A DNA stretch of 64,000 bases from Labia minor (Eukaryota > Arthropoda > Insecta > Dermaptera > Spongiphoridae): NCBI GenBank assembly GCA_963082975.1, contig OY720344.1:17347580-17411579 (forward strand). Direction: 5' to 3'. The position numbers and the translations under genes are program-made. This document shows positions 35,894-48,021 of this stretch, piece after piece. The notes under the pieces are model-generated. The model was not told the DNA's origin. It worked only from the letters and a program-made list of their open reading frames with translations, and searched no databases. The number at the start of each line of letters is the position of its first letter. The first letter of the stretch is position 1.

Positions 35894-38549
35894 ATGGTTT
35901 TTAGAGTAAGTATAATTAATATAATTTTACTATTATTGATGATTATTTTTCATTATAAAGTTATATAATATAGTACATATAAATACATTTTTGATTTTGC
36001 AGTTTTTAGATTGTGTTCATAAGAATTGTATTACAAATTCTCTACCTGGAGGAGAACGAGGACACATGTTCTCTTTTCCAAGGTGTAATATTTTAAGAGA
36101 ACAATGGTTAAAACAAATGGGCAGGCTTGACTTGCTTGGCCTACCTTATGCTAGAATGACAAAATTTCGTGTATGTAAACTTCATTTTAATGATTATGAT
36201 TTCTGCACACCTGAAAAAAACCAATTAGTTCATGGAAGGATACCCTTGAATATAAATCAAGATGGTAGGTTTTGTAGTATTTAATAATGGAATATCCAAG
36301 GTTGCGAAAAACAGGAATAAATACCTCAGTTGTATAAATTTTATACATTTTTTTTAGCAACACGTGTTACTCCATCTGATAGTTTGGCCTTCCAGGAGAC
36401 AGATCTTTTTGAATCCACCCCTGGGACATGTATGTATTATATTTATAATGTTTCAAGCAAAATTAAATTTTTTATTCTATATTATTTATATTTATGCTTG
36501 GTGTAATTTTTTGTTTTATAATTTAAAGTTGTTGTTTACTAAAAAATAATTTAATAATAAAAGAAAATAATTTTATAAATTTTTTTTAATATTTTTTTTT
36601 AGCAACACCTATTACTCCATCTGATAGTTTGGCCTTCGAGGAGACAGATCTTTTTGAATCCACTCCTGGGACATGTATGCATTATATTTATAATGTTTCA
36701 AGCAAAATTAAATTTTTTATTCTATATTATTTATATTTATGCTTGGTGTAATTTTTTGTTTTATAATTTAAAGTTGTTGTTTACTAAAAAATAATTTAAT
36801 AATAAAAGAAAATAATTTTATAAATTTTTTTTAATATTTTTTTTTAGCAACACGTGTTACTCCATCTGATAGTTTGGCCTTCCAGGAGACAGATCTTTTT
36901 GAATCCACCCCTGGATCATGTATGTATTATATTTATAATGTTTTAAACAAAATTTAATTTTTTTAATCTATATTATTTATATATATGCTTGGAGTAACTT
37001 TTTGTTTTATAATTTAATGTTGTTGTTTACTAAAAAATAATTTAATAATAAAAGAAAATAATCTTATAAATTTTTTTTAATATTTTTTTTAGCAACACCT
37101 ATTACTCCATCAGATGGTTTGGGCTTGGTCTTCGAGGAGACTCCCAGAAAGAAAAGATTATACCAAAGGCTAAATGAGGTCAAGCGACTATTGAAGCTAG
37201 ATAGGGTGAGAAAGAGAATAATTGATAGAGAATGTAAGGAATCAAAAGACCTTCTCCATAAATCATTTCAAAATATTAATGATATCCATAATCTCCCTGC
37301 TCCTCTCTCAACTTTTGTTTTATCCAACCTTAAAAATTTCCATCTGTCGAAAAAGCCCCGCCGGTATTCCCAGGAAGAAAAAGCCCTTTTCTGCTCCATA
37401 ATAAAACATAGCCCTAGGTGCTATCGATATTTACAAAAAATCTTATGTCCTCCTTCGGTGAAAACTCTTAAACGATTGCTAAGCAATTTCCAAATGACAA
37501 CAGGCATCAACAGTCAATTTTTTGCCTATTTGAACCTCATATCCGATGATCTGACTTTCAAGAAACGCTTTTGTTGTATACTTTTCGAAGAAATGGAGAT
37601 TGCAAAATTTTTAGAGTTAAAAATAAGCAAAGCTTCTTGGAAGGTACAGGATTTTGTAGATTCGGGGGCTGAAAGTGAGCTTAAACTCGCTGATCATGCT
37701 TTAGTGTTTATGCTTCGAAGCATTGCTGGTAAATGGGAACAGCCTATAGCTTATTTCTTTACACGCAATGCTGCGGGCCATTTAACTTTAAAGAACTTGA
37801 TCTGCGAGGTTGTGCAGGCTGTTCATGAAAAGACCAAATTTAGAATCGTTGCCTCTGTCAGCGACTGTGCTTCGCGGAATGTTGATGCCATTCGTTTGCT
37901 TTCGGATGAATCTAGTAAAGTAGCCGACACCTTTGTATACAATATTGGAGATTATGAAATTGTTCATCTTTTTGATCCCCCTCATCTGATCAAATGTATG
38001 TGGAACAATTTTATTACCAAAAATATTGAGTACAATGGCATGTTGGCAAAATGGAACGACATACAGAAAGTGTACGAGATTGACGCTGGTGGATCAAAGA
38101 GGTTCACAAAACTCACTAATGCCCATGTGGATCCGTCAAGTCATGAAAAAATGCAAGTGAAACTTGCTACGCAGGTGTTTAGTCGCTCCGTTGGAGGTTT
38201 GCTCAATTTGTTAACGAGAATAAACGTAATGGACGCAAGAGGCACGTCTGATTTTGTTAATTTCATGAACGACCTGTTCGACTCGCTCAATACAGACTCT
38301 AATTCTAAAAACCCATTAGCCAGAAAATTGACTGATTATTCGCCTCATGTTGAATTTTTGATGAATGCGAGGCTGTCTTTGAGGGATATTAAATTTATGG
38401 TTGAGGGCAACATTGTTGTTCCCCCTCCATTTGTGAAATTATTTATTGCAACAATCAGCAATGTATTGAATTTATGGAAATCTCTAAAGGAAATTGGTTT
38501 TAAAGAGCTTGCTTTAAGTTCTTTTAACCAAGATCCTTTAGAGAATTAA
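35894..38549 (+). CDS. THAP-domain P-element-type transposase, unit 3
   Basis: Exons 35894-35905, 36003-36264, 36358-36429, 36603-36674, 36848-36919 and 37093-38549; 648 residues without a stop. It has a THAP finger as in unit 2. Mini-exon order differs: the TPITPSDSLAFEET version is second here and first in unit 2, and the third mini-exon ends in TPGS and not TPGT. The catalytic block is FEEMEI. The C-terminal third is the diverged type (SDESSKVAD, EIDAGGSKRF, SVGGLLNLLTRINV). Same end at NQDPLEN. Confidence 0.85.
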
Positions 38550-38885
38550 TTATTGTATTATCCCTAGCATCATCCATCTCTCAAATATCCTCCCTTCTCC
38601 TTCCATTTCAGATCCTTTCTTCCCCACCGACTTTTGTTCCTTACATGGTGATGATTCCGCCAAAAGATGTAGCCTTCTTTTAAATAAAGAAATGTTACTA
38701 CATTTTATTAAAATGTGTAACAGATTGATATGTAAGAAGGATATATCCTCAAGCGAAATCATCAACATTTTCGTTAATTATATTTCTTGATCACTCTACC
38801 TAAATCTACGTCCTTTGCCTCAAGATCTCAGCCTGTGAGAGATTATCACAAATTTTGTTTAAAAACATCTCACAATAATAATCTA

Positions 38886-40310
38886 CTAGCTGCTCCGAGC
38901 GCCCCCTGTACCCCCGAGTGATACATAGTATTTGGTTGAAAGTCTGTATGTAAAAGGTTTTCATCCATTTTGTTTCAATCAGTATAAGTAGATAAGACAT
39001 GTATTTGTTTTCTTGTAAAATATTTTAATTTAATCAGTAAATTAATTATATATTATTATTGTATTTATCTAACTCTGTGTCTCTACAGTTTTCGAAAGTT
39101 CTTAGCCGCAGCATCCACATTTCTCTAAGCGTCCCTATCCTGAGCAACAACCGAAACCAAATTCTACCCTGTCCCATCTCTCCCATGTCCCTTCCTTCAT
39201 TGTCCACCCACCTTGGTCCTTGGTCTTCCACCGGATGTTTCCCAATCGGTTTCTCCCAATTTCTAGTTTCTCCAATTCCAACCACGTCCCCTTCCCATCC
39301 CAGCCTTCTTGATTTTATAACCTTAACTATATCTGGACATTATTTCTCGTTATGCCATCTCCGCCATCCCCCTGTGACCTCATCTTCTTTTGGCCTATAA
39401 ATGCTGAGAACAATATTAATCTCACAAATACTCCAAATCTACTCGCGTCTCCCAGAGTCATCGATAGGGTGACCAAACGTCCCGTCTTTAGGTGCTCTGT
39501 CCCAAAAATGTCTTCGGGACACCCTACTGTTTTTTCAATATTTAGGACATTTCGTAATTTTTTTTTCAAAATTTTTTCAATTTAGTTCTAAAAAATACCG
39601 TTTGTCCCGGTTTGGTGTTTTCGAAATATGGTCACCCTAGTCATCGATCAACATGAAAAATAATTGTTTTATATATTTTAATTTTGATCCTCTTTGATGA
39701 GATAAGCCCCTTTACTGCATAATAACAGGCGTTACTCAATTACAAGGTCGATTTAAATTCATCTCGAATATTATTATCTTTCGTGATTAGAGATGTTAAG
39801 TATTTAAATATTTATACTTTTTTAAATTCTACATTTTGTATGTTAATTGTATGTAAGTCGTATCCGTATCATAAGTCTTGAATTTTTTTGTTTAATTACA
39901 TTTCGGTTGATTTTTCCCCAATTTCTCTAATCATATGTCTCCTCTTCCAGTCCAATTCATTTACCTATCAATGTTGCATAAGGAATTTAAATTTCTTAAT
40001 TTGGCTAGAACACTCCATTTTTTAAAAATTTAAATAGAGGGAGAGAGAGACGTTCTAATTATATATATATCTGTTTCTATGACAGCAAAAAAGTAAACAA
40101 ATTACATACATACAAATCCTTTATATATATTTCTGGAAAATGGAACACCCGCAGCTCAGCTCAGGAGTTACCTAAGATTCTAATTTCTTTTTTATTTTTC
40201 ATCATTTGAGGTACCCTTCACCTCAGAAAAATTTGGTTACCTTACTCCTTGTAGTTTAGGCTCTGGAGTTTTTTGCGTACAGACGGACACTATCGTATTA
40301 AATATATAGA
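38886..40310 (-). mobile_element. 1425-bp composite insertion in unit 3
   Basis: Begins 'ctagctgctccgagcgcccc' and ends 'gtacagacggacactatcg' followed by 'tattaaatatataga', a layout seen in other arthropod non-coding repeats. Inside, on the minus strand, 39046-39300 holds a LINE C-terminal tail (GPRWVDNEGRDMGEMGQ) and about 39300-39900 more of that LINE. A hAT MITE sits in the LINE at 39465-39639. No clear target duplication beyond 'ta' was seen. Confidence 0.7.
39465..39639. mobile_element. 175-bp hAT MITE
   Basis: Perfect 11-bp inverted ends TAGGGTGACCA/TGGTCACCCTA and perfect 8-bp duplications GTCATCGA (39457-39464, 39640-39647). The interior has 'gggacaccc' and 'tttgtcccggttt'. It is inserted in the LINE fragment of the composite insertion and repeated exactly at 44602-44776 through the unit duplication. 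Confidence 0.9.
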
Positions 40311-41030
40311 TTTCTTAAATAAATATGTTCATAGGACATTATTCTTTCCATTCTAGATGTGCAATTTATATAATTATATAATTGAAAAATTGTGTAATTT
40401 TTATTTAAGTGAGAAATTTAATATAATATGTTTAAAGAAAATTATGTATAAAAGATTTGTTTACAAATGAGTTACACATCATTATTGTTAATGATATTTT
40501 GTAATAATCTATTTTCAAATAAATATGTCACATACTACATTATTCTTTTCTTCTAGACATGTAAATTATGAAATTTTTCAGATAAGTGACAAATTATTCA
40601 TTTGGGGATAAGACCAACATTTCAGCAATTTTCTGAAAAAAAAAAAAAATGATTTCTGAAATGTCAGTTTAAGCTCTAAATAAATAATTTTTCACTTAAC
40701 TGAAAAATTTCATAATTTTTTCATTTCTCCCGCTCCCCTCATTCCATACATTCAAAATGGATTTTAAAAATGGTGCCAGGCCGGTTTTTTACCTCAATTA
40801 GTTCAATAAGGCGACACTATAAAGCAGCGCTAAACGCAGTTTCAAAATTTAACATTACGTGTCCACCACCTGGGCTGCATCACTAGAGGCGCTGCTGGCA
40901 CTAATTTTAATTCGGTTATCCGAAACAATCCGAAAACAGCCAACACCAAGCTCATTTTAAATCATTTTAAATATCGTAAATATTATCTGACTGTATCTGT
41001 CGCCGTGCACGCCGTCCAATTGCAATCAAT

Positions 41031-43686
41031 ATGGTTTTTAGAGTAAGTATAATTAATATAATTTTACTATTATTGATGATTATTTTTCATTATAAAGTTA
41101 TATAATATAGTACATATAAATACATTTTTGATTTTGCAGTTTTTAGATTGTGTTCATAAGAATTGTATTACAAATTCTCTACCTGGAGGAGAACGAGGAC
41201 ACATGTTCTCTTTTCCAAGGTGTAATATTTTAAGAGAACAATGGTTAAAACAAATGGGCAGGCTTGACTTGCTTGGCCTACCTTATGCTAGAATGACAAA
41301 ATTTCGTGTATGTAAACTTCATTTTAATGATTATGATTTCTGCACACCTGAAAAAAACCAATTAGTTCATGGAAGGATACCCTTGAATATAAATCAAGAT
41401 GGTAGGTTTTGTAGTATTTAATAATGGAATATCCAAGGTTGCGAAAAACAGGAATAAATACCTCAGTTGTATAAATTTTATACATTTTTTTTAGCAACAC
41501 GTGTTACTCCATCTGATAGTTTGGCCTTCCAGGAGACAGATCTTTTTGAATCCACCCCTGGGACATGTATGTATTATATTTATAATGTTTCAAGCAAAAT
41601 TAAATTTTTTATTCTATATTATTTATATTTATGCTTGGTGTAATTTTTTGTTTTATAATTTAAAGTTGTTGTTTACTAAAAAATAATTTAATAATAAAAG
41701 AAAATAATTTTATAAATTTTTTTTAATATTTTTTTTTAGCAACACCTATTACTCCATCTGATAGTTTGGCCTTCGAGGAGACAGATCTTTTTGAATCCAC
41801 TCCTGGGACATGTATGCATTATATTTATAATGTTTCAAGCAAAATTAAATTTTTTATTCTATATTATTTATATTTATGCTTGGTGTAATTTTTTGTTTTA
41901 TAATTTAAAGTTGTTGTTTACTAAAAAATAATTTAATAATAAAAGAAAATAATTTTATAAATTTTTTTTAATATTTTTTTTTAGCAACACGTGTTACTCC
42001 ATCTGATAGTTTGGCCTTCCAGGAGACAGATCTTTTTGAATCCACCCCTGGATCATGTATGTATTATATTTATAATGTTTTAAACAAAATTTAATTTTTT
42101 TAATCTATATTATTTATATATATGCTTGGAGTAACTTTTTGTTTTATAATTTAATGTTGTTGTTTACTAAAAAATAATTTAATAATAAAAGAAAATAATC
42201 TTATAAATTTTTTTTAATATTTTTTTTAGCAACACCTATTACTCCATCAGATGGTTTGGGCTTGGTCTTCGAGGAGACTCCCAGAAAGAAAAGATTATAC
42301 CAAAGGCTAAATGAGGTCAAGCGACTATTGAAGCTAGATAGGGTGAGAAAGAGAATAATTGATAGAGAATGTAAGGAATCAAAAGACCTTCTCCATAAAT
42401 CATTTCAAAATATTAATGATATCCATAATCTCCCTGCTCCTCTCTCAACTTTTGTTTTATCCAACCTTAAAAATTTCCATCTGTCGAAAAAGCCCCGCCG
42501 GTATTCCCAGGAAGAAAAAGCCCTTTTCTGCTCCATAATAAAACATAGCCCTAGGTGCTATCGATATTTACAAAAAATCTTATGTCCTCCTTCGGTGAAA
42601 ACTCTTAAACGATTGCTAAGCAATTTCCAAATGACAACAGGCATCAACAGTCAATTTTTTGCCTATTTGAACCTCATATCCGATGATCTGACTTTCAAGA
42701 AACGCTTTTGTTGTATACTTTTCGAAGAAATGGAGATTGCAAAATTTTTAGAGTTAAAAATAAGCAAAGCTTCTTGGAAGGTACAGGATTTTGTAGATTC
42801 GGGGGCTGAAAGTGAGCTTAAACTCGCTGATCATGCTTTAGTGTTTATGCTTCGAAGCATTGCTGGTAAATGGGAACAGCCTATAGCTTATTTCTTTACA
42901 CGCAATGCTGCGGGCCATTTAACTTTAAAGAACTTGATCTGCGAGGTTGTGCAGGCTGTTCATGAAAAGACCAAATTTAGAATCGTTGCCTCTGTCAGCG
43001 ACTGTGCTTCGCGGAATGTTGATGCCATTCGTTTGCTTTCGGATGAATCTAGTAAAGTAGCCGACACCTTTGTATACAATATTGGAGATTATGAAATTGT
43101 TCATCTTTTTGATCCCCCTCATCTGATCAAATGTATGTGGAACAATTTTATTACCAAAAATATTGAGTACAATGGCATGTTGGCAAAATGGAACGACATA
43201 CAGAAAGTGTACGAGATTGACGCTGGTGGATCAAAGAGGTTCACAAAACTCACTAATGCCCATGTGGATCCGTCAAGTCATGAAAAAATGCAAGTGAAAC
43301 TTGCTACGCAGGTGTTTAGTCGCTCCGTTGGAGGTTTGCTCAATTTGTTAACGAGAATAAACGTAATGGACGCAAGAGGCACGTCTGATTTTGTTAATTT
43401 CATGAACGACCTGTTCGACTCGCTCAATACAGACTCTAATTCTAAAAACCCATTAGCCAGAAAATTGACTGATTATTCGCCTCATGTTGAATTTTTGATG
43501 AATGCGAGGCTGTCTTTGAGGGATATTAAATTTATGGTTGAGGGCAACATTGTTGTTCCCCCTCCATTTGTGAAATTATTTATTGCAACAATCAGCAATG
43601 TATTGAATTTATGGAAATCTCTAAAGGAAATTGGTTTTAAAGAGCTTGCTTTAAGTTCTTTTAACCAAGATCCTTTAGAGAATTAA
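41031..43686 (+). CDS. THAP-domain P-element-type transposase, unit 4
   Basis: Exons 41031-41042, 41140-41401, 41495-41566, 41740-41811, 41985-42056 and 42230-43686. The encoded 648 residues match those of unit 3 throughout, including FEEMEI in place of FDEMEI and the NQDPLEN end. Confidence 0.85.
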
Positions 43687-44022
43687 TTATTGTATTATCC
43701 CTAGCATCATCCATCTCTCAAATATCCTCCCTTCTCCTTCCATTTCAGATCCTTTCTTCCCCACCGACTTTTGTTCCTTACATGGTGATGATTCCGCCAA
43801 AAGATGTAGCCTTCTTTTAAATAAAGAAATGTTACTACATTTTATTAAAATGTGTAACAGATTGATATGTAAGAAGGATATATCCTCAAGCGAAATCATC
43901 AACATTTTCGTTAATTATATTTCTTGATCACTCTACCTAAATCTACGTCCTTTGCCTCAAGATCTCAGCCTGTGAGAGATTATCACAAATTTTGTTTAAA
44001 AACATCTCACAATAATAATCTA

Positions 44023-45447
44023 CTAGCTGCTCCGAGCGCCCCCTGTACCCCCGAGTGATACATAGTATTTGGTTGAAAGTCTGTATGTAAAAGGTTTTCA
44101 TCCATTTTGTTTCAATCAGTATAAGTAGATAAGACATGTATTTGTTTTCTTGTAAAATATTTTAATTTAATCAGTAAATTAATTATATATTATTATTGTA
44201 TTTATCTAACTCTGTGTCTCTACAGTTTTCGAAAGTTCTTAGCCGCAGCATCCACATTTCTCTAAGCGTCCCTATCCTGAGCAACAACCGAAACCAAATT
44301 CTACCCTGTCCCATCTCTCCCATGTCCCTTCCTTCATTGTCCACCCACCTTGGTCCTTGGTCTTCCACCGGATGTTTCCCAATCGGTTTCTCCCAATTTC
44401 TAGTTTCTCCAATTCCAACCACGTCCCCTTCCCATCCCAGCCTTCTTGATTTTATAACCTTAACTATATCTGGACATTATTTCTCGTTATGCCATCTCCG
44501 CCATCCCCCTGTGACCTCATCTTCTTTTGGCCTATAAATGCTGAGAACAATATTAATCTCACAAATACTCCAAATCTACTCGCGTCTCCCAGAGTCATCG
44601 ATAGGGTGACCAAACGTCCCGTCTTTAGGTGCTCTGTCCCAAAAATGTCTTCGGGACACCCTACTGTTTTTTCAATATTTAGGACATTTCGTAATTTTTT
44701 TTTCAAAATTTTTTCAATTTAGTTCTAAAAAATACCGTTTGTCCCGGTTTGGTGTTTTCGAAATATGGTCACCCTAGTCATCGATCAACATGAAAAATAA
44801 TTGTTTTATATATTTTAATTTTGATCCTCTTTGATGAGATAAGCCCCTTTACTGCATAATAACAGGCGTTACTCAATTACAAGGTCGATTTAAATTCATC
44901 TCGAATATTATTATCTTTCGTGATTAGAGATGTTAAGTATTTAAATATTTATACTTTTTTAAATTCTACATTTTGTATGTTAATTGTATGTAAGTCGTAT
45001 CCGTATCATAAGTCTTGAATTTTTTTGTTTAATTACATTTCGGTTGATTTTTCCCCAATTTCTCTAATCATATGTCTCCTCTTCCAGTCCAATTCATTTA
45101 CCTATCAATGTTGCATAAGGAATTTAAATTTCTTAATTTGGCTAGAACACTCCATTTTTTAAAAATTTAAATAGAGGGAGAGAGAGACGTTCTAATTATA
45201 TATATATCTGTTTCTATGACAGCAAAAAAGTAAACAAATTACATACATACAAATCCTTTATATATATTTCTGGAAAATGGAACACCCGCAGCTCAGCTCA
45301 GGAGTTACCTAAGATTCTAATTTCTTTTTTATTTTTCATCATTTGAGGTACCCTTCACCTCAGAAAAATTTGGTTACCTTACTCCTTGTAGTTTAGGCTC
45401 TGGAGTTTTTTGCGTACAGACGGACACTATCGTATTAAATATATAGA
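44023..45447 (-). mobile_element. 1425-bp composite insertion in unit 4
   Basis: Second copy of the insertion described for unit 3 (offset 5137 bp), with the same LINE tail and the same 175-bp MITE at 44602-44776. It shares its insertion point to the base, so it was duplicated with the unit and not inserted twice. Confidence 0.85.
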
Positions 45448-46399
45448 TTTCTTAAATAAATATGTTCATAGGACATTATTCTTTCCATTCTAGATGTGCA
45501 ATTTATATAATTATATAATTGAAAAATTGTGTAATTTTTATTTAAGTGAGAAATTTAATATAATATGTTTAAAGAAAATTATGTATAAAAGATTTGTTTA
45601 CAAATGAGTTACACATCATTATTGTTAATGATATTTTGTAATAATCTATTTTCAAATAAATATGTCACATACTACATTATTCTTTTCTTCTAGACATGTA
45701 AATTATGAAATTTTTCAGATAAGTGACAAATTATTCATTTGGGGATAAGACCAACATTTCAGCAATTTTCTGAAAAAAAAAAAAAATGATTTCTGAAATG
45801 TCAGTTTAAGCTCTAAATAAATAATTTTTCACTTAACTGAAAAATTTCATAATTTTTTCATTTCTCCCGCTCCCCTCATTCCATACATTCAAAATGGATT
45901 TTAAAAATGGTGCCAGGCCGGTTTTTTACCTCAATTAGTTCAATAAGGCGACACTATAAAGCAGCGCTAAACGCAGTTTCAAAATTTAACATTACGTGTC
46001 CACCACCTGGGCTGCATCACTAGAGGCGCTGCTGGCACTAATTTGAATAGTTAACTTTTCTGAGATAAACAATGTATTTGACGTAAATGTCGTCCATGAT
46101 ATCAGCAACGATATTCGTCTCACCGACTATCCCTATGTGTGTGTTAGTGTTAGTACTCTTTGCATCCACAAGAGGTGCGAATTTAAAAAAATTATGTGTG
46201 CCATTATTTAAATTCAAATTATATTTGTTTTTATAATAAATATAATAATTTTATTTGTTCTTTTATTTCATAGATCTGAATTTGTATAGAATAATTATTA
46301 ATTAAAATTATTAATTAATTAATTGATAATTCTATAGAAACTGTTAAGTTATATTTAATAGTGATATCTTTAAAAATTGAAAGATCTATCTTTGTGGGT

Positions 46400-47050
46400 C
46401 CACGGAACTCGAAATTGTTTGGCCGTAGTAACATCATTTCTCCAAGTGTCCCTATTCTGAGCTGCACACATCCAACTAGTATTTTCTCCCATCTCTCTCA
46501 CGCTCTTTTCGACATTGTCCGCACCACAGACCATCCGTTACCGCACACCTCGTCCTTGGTCTTCTAAACGAACATTTCCCAACAAATATATTTTTCTCCT
46601 GCCCAACACAACCTTCTCAATTTTATGACCCTAACTGGAGATGCATAGAGGTCATGCAATTATTCCTCGTTATGCAGTCTACGCCATTTCCTGGTGACCT
46701 CATCTTTCTTTGGCCCATAAACGCCTCGAAGAATCCTCTTCTCAAATACTCTAAATCTACTCTCATCTCCTAAGGTCATAGACCACACCTCTCACCCATA
46801 GAATATAACCAGCAAAATAATTGTTTTATATAATTAATTTTGATTCCCTTTGATAACAATTTTGACGAGAGAAGCCCCTTTTCTGCATGATATCAGGCGC
46901 TACCCGATAGCAACCTCAATTTAAATAAATTTTTCTCGTATATTATTACCCTTCGTAATTACTGAACCTAAGTATTTATTCTATTCATTTTACAATTCTT
47001 AAAGTTTCTTATGTTAATACTATTCCTCCTTGCTACTAAGTATTTAGTTT
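46400..47050 (-). mobile_element. LINE 3' end
   Basis: Reverse-strand relative of the LINE at 5060-5627. Shared phrases, reversed, include the 'gtgacctcatctttctttgg' and 'ggtcatagaccacacctctc' stretches, corresponding to PKKDEVT and CETWSMT in the code. It is frameshifted and lacks everything upstream. The copy inside units 3 and 4 ends with the same motifs but is a different insertion. Confidence 0.7.
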
Positions 47051-48021
47051 TAACTATTTAATTAAATACAAAATAAAATTATATATAATAGAAATGATCA
47101 AAATCTTTCAACCAACTAGGTAGATAAATTAAACCAAAAAATTCTAATTCAAAAAAACTAATTCTTTTCTAATTGTAATACCTAATATTAGAATTGTTAA
47201 GGATTTAATTCAAATATTGAATATATATATAAATATATTTTTGATATTAATAATTTTCTTTGTGATGAGTAGATGTATATTGTTTCTCTCAATAGGGCCC
47301 TTTATTCTATTTTTGGATACATCTCCCTTTAATTTAACTATACAAAAATGAGAGGAAAGTAAAAAATTGTTTTTCTTTTACTTGATTAAAGTTTTGAAAA
47401 TAATTATATATTAATTAAATTATTAGAAATTCTAAATTACTGATCAGGATTTTACATAAGTATTATAAATAAGATATATCTTTAATATTATCTAAAATGG
47501 AACGAGGAAAGGCGCAAAGAGATAATGATTAGAATAATTTTCCACAAGGTCTCACCTTAGATAACTTTTATGAATTTTTTGCTCCGTATGGAGCTATAGA
47601 AAATATTCAGATGCGAACTTAAATTGATAATGCAGCAAATAAAACTATTTTTAAAGGATCCGTTTTTGTATTATTTAAAGAAAAAGAAAAAGCCGAAGAA
47701 TTTTTAAAAATAGATTCAATCAAATACAATGAACAAGAGTTAATTAAAAAATGGAAAGAAGCTTAGAAAGAAAAAGAAAAGAAAAGAATAAGTTAATTCA
47801 AAATGCTCTAAAGCATGGGTGTCTAAACTATGACCATTCGTGGGCCACGTTGCAAAAAAAATTATGCTGGGCCCCACATAAATATTTTTTCAAGAATTGT
47901 AAATAAAATTAACTACAGTAAAACCTCTCTATAAGGACACGTCTAATAGTTACTTCATTCATTTTAATTCACAATAAACATAGTTTTTAAGAGTATTTTG
48001 AGAATGTCCTTGTAGAGAGTT

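Larger units (their letters stand above)
35735..40871 (+). mobile_element. P-element/THAP9-type transposon, unit 3, with insertion
   Basis: Third unit, 5137 bp. It is 1425 bp longer than the underlying unit because of an insertion at 38886-40310 in the 3' region. The junction is exact against unit 2 (aataatcta / tttcttaaataaatatg). It matches unit 4 base for base wherever compared by eye. Confidence 0.85.
40872..46008 (+). mobile_element. P-element/THAP9-type transposon, unit 4, with insertion
   Basis: Fourth unit, same 5137-bp length as unit 3 and indistinguishable by eye, including the 1425-bp insertion (44023-45447) with its hAT MITE (44602-44776) and LINE tail. This is a recent tandem duplication of unit 3, or an assembly duplication. 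Confidence 0.85.

Noticed and set aside
38550-38768. 72-codon minus-strand frames that recur after each THAP transposase.
   Set aside because: They are shadows of the conserved 3' block, with no start context or family match; the plus-strand out-of-frame tail is the better candidate code.
38886-40310. Helitron as the identity of the 1425-bp insertion.
   Set aside because: No TC start, CTRR end with hairpin or A/T target junction could be shown, and no Rep/helicase code is present. A composite of a non-coding repeat and LINE code fits better.
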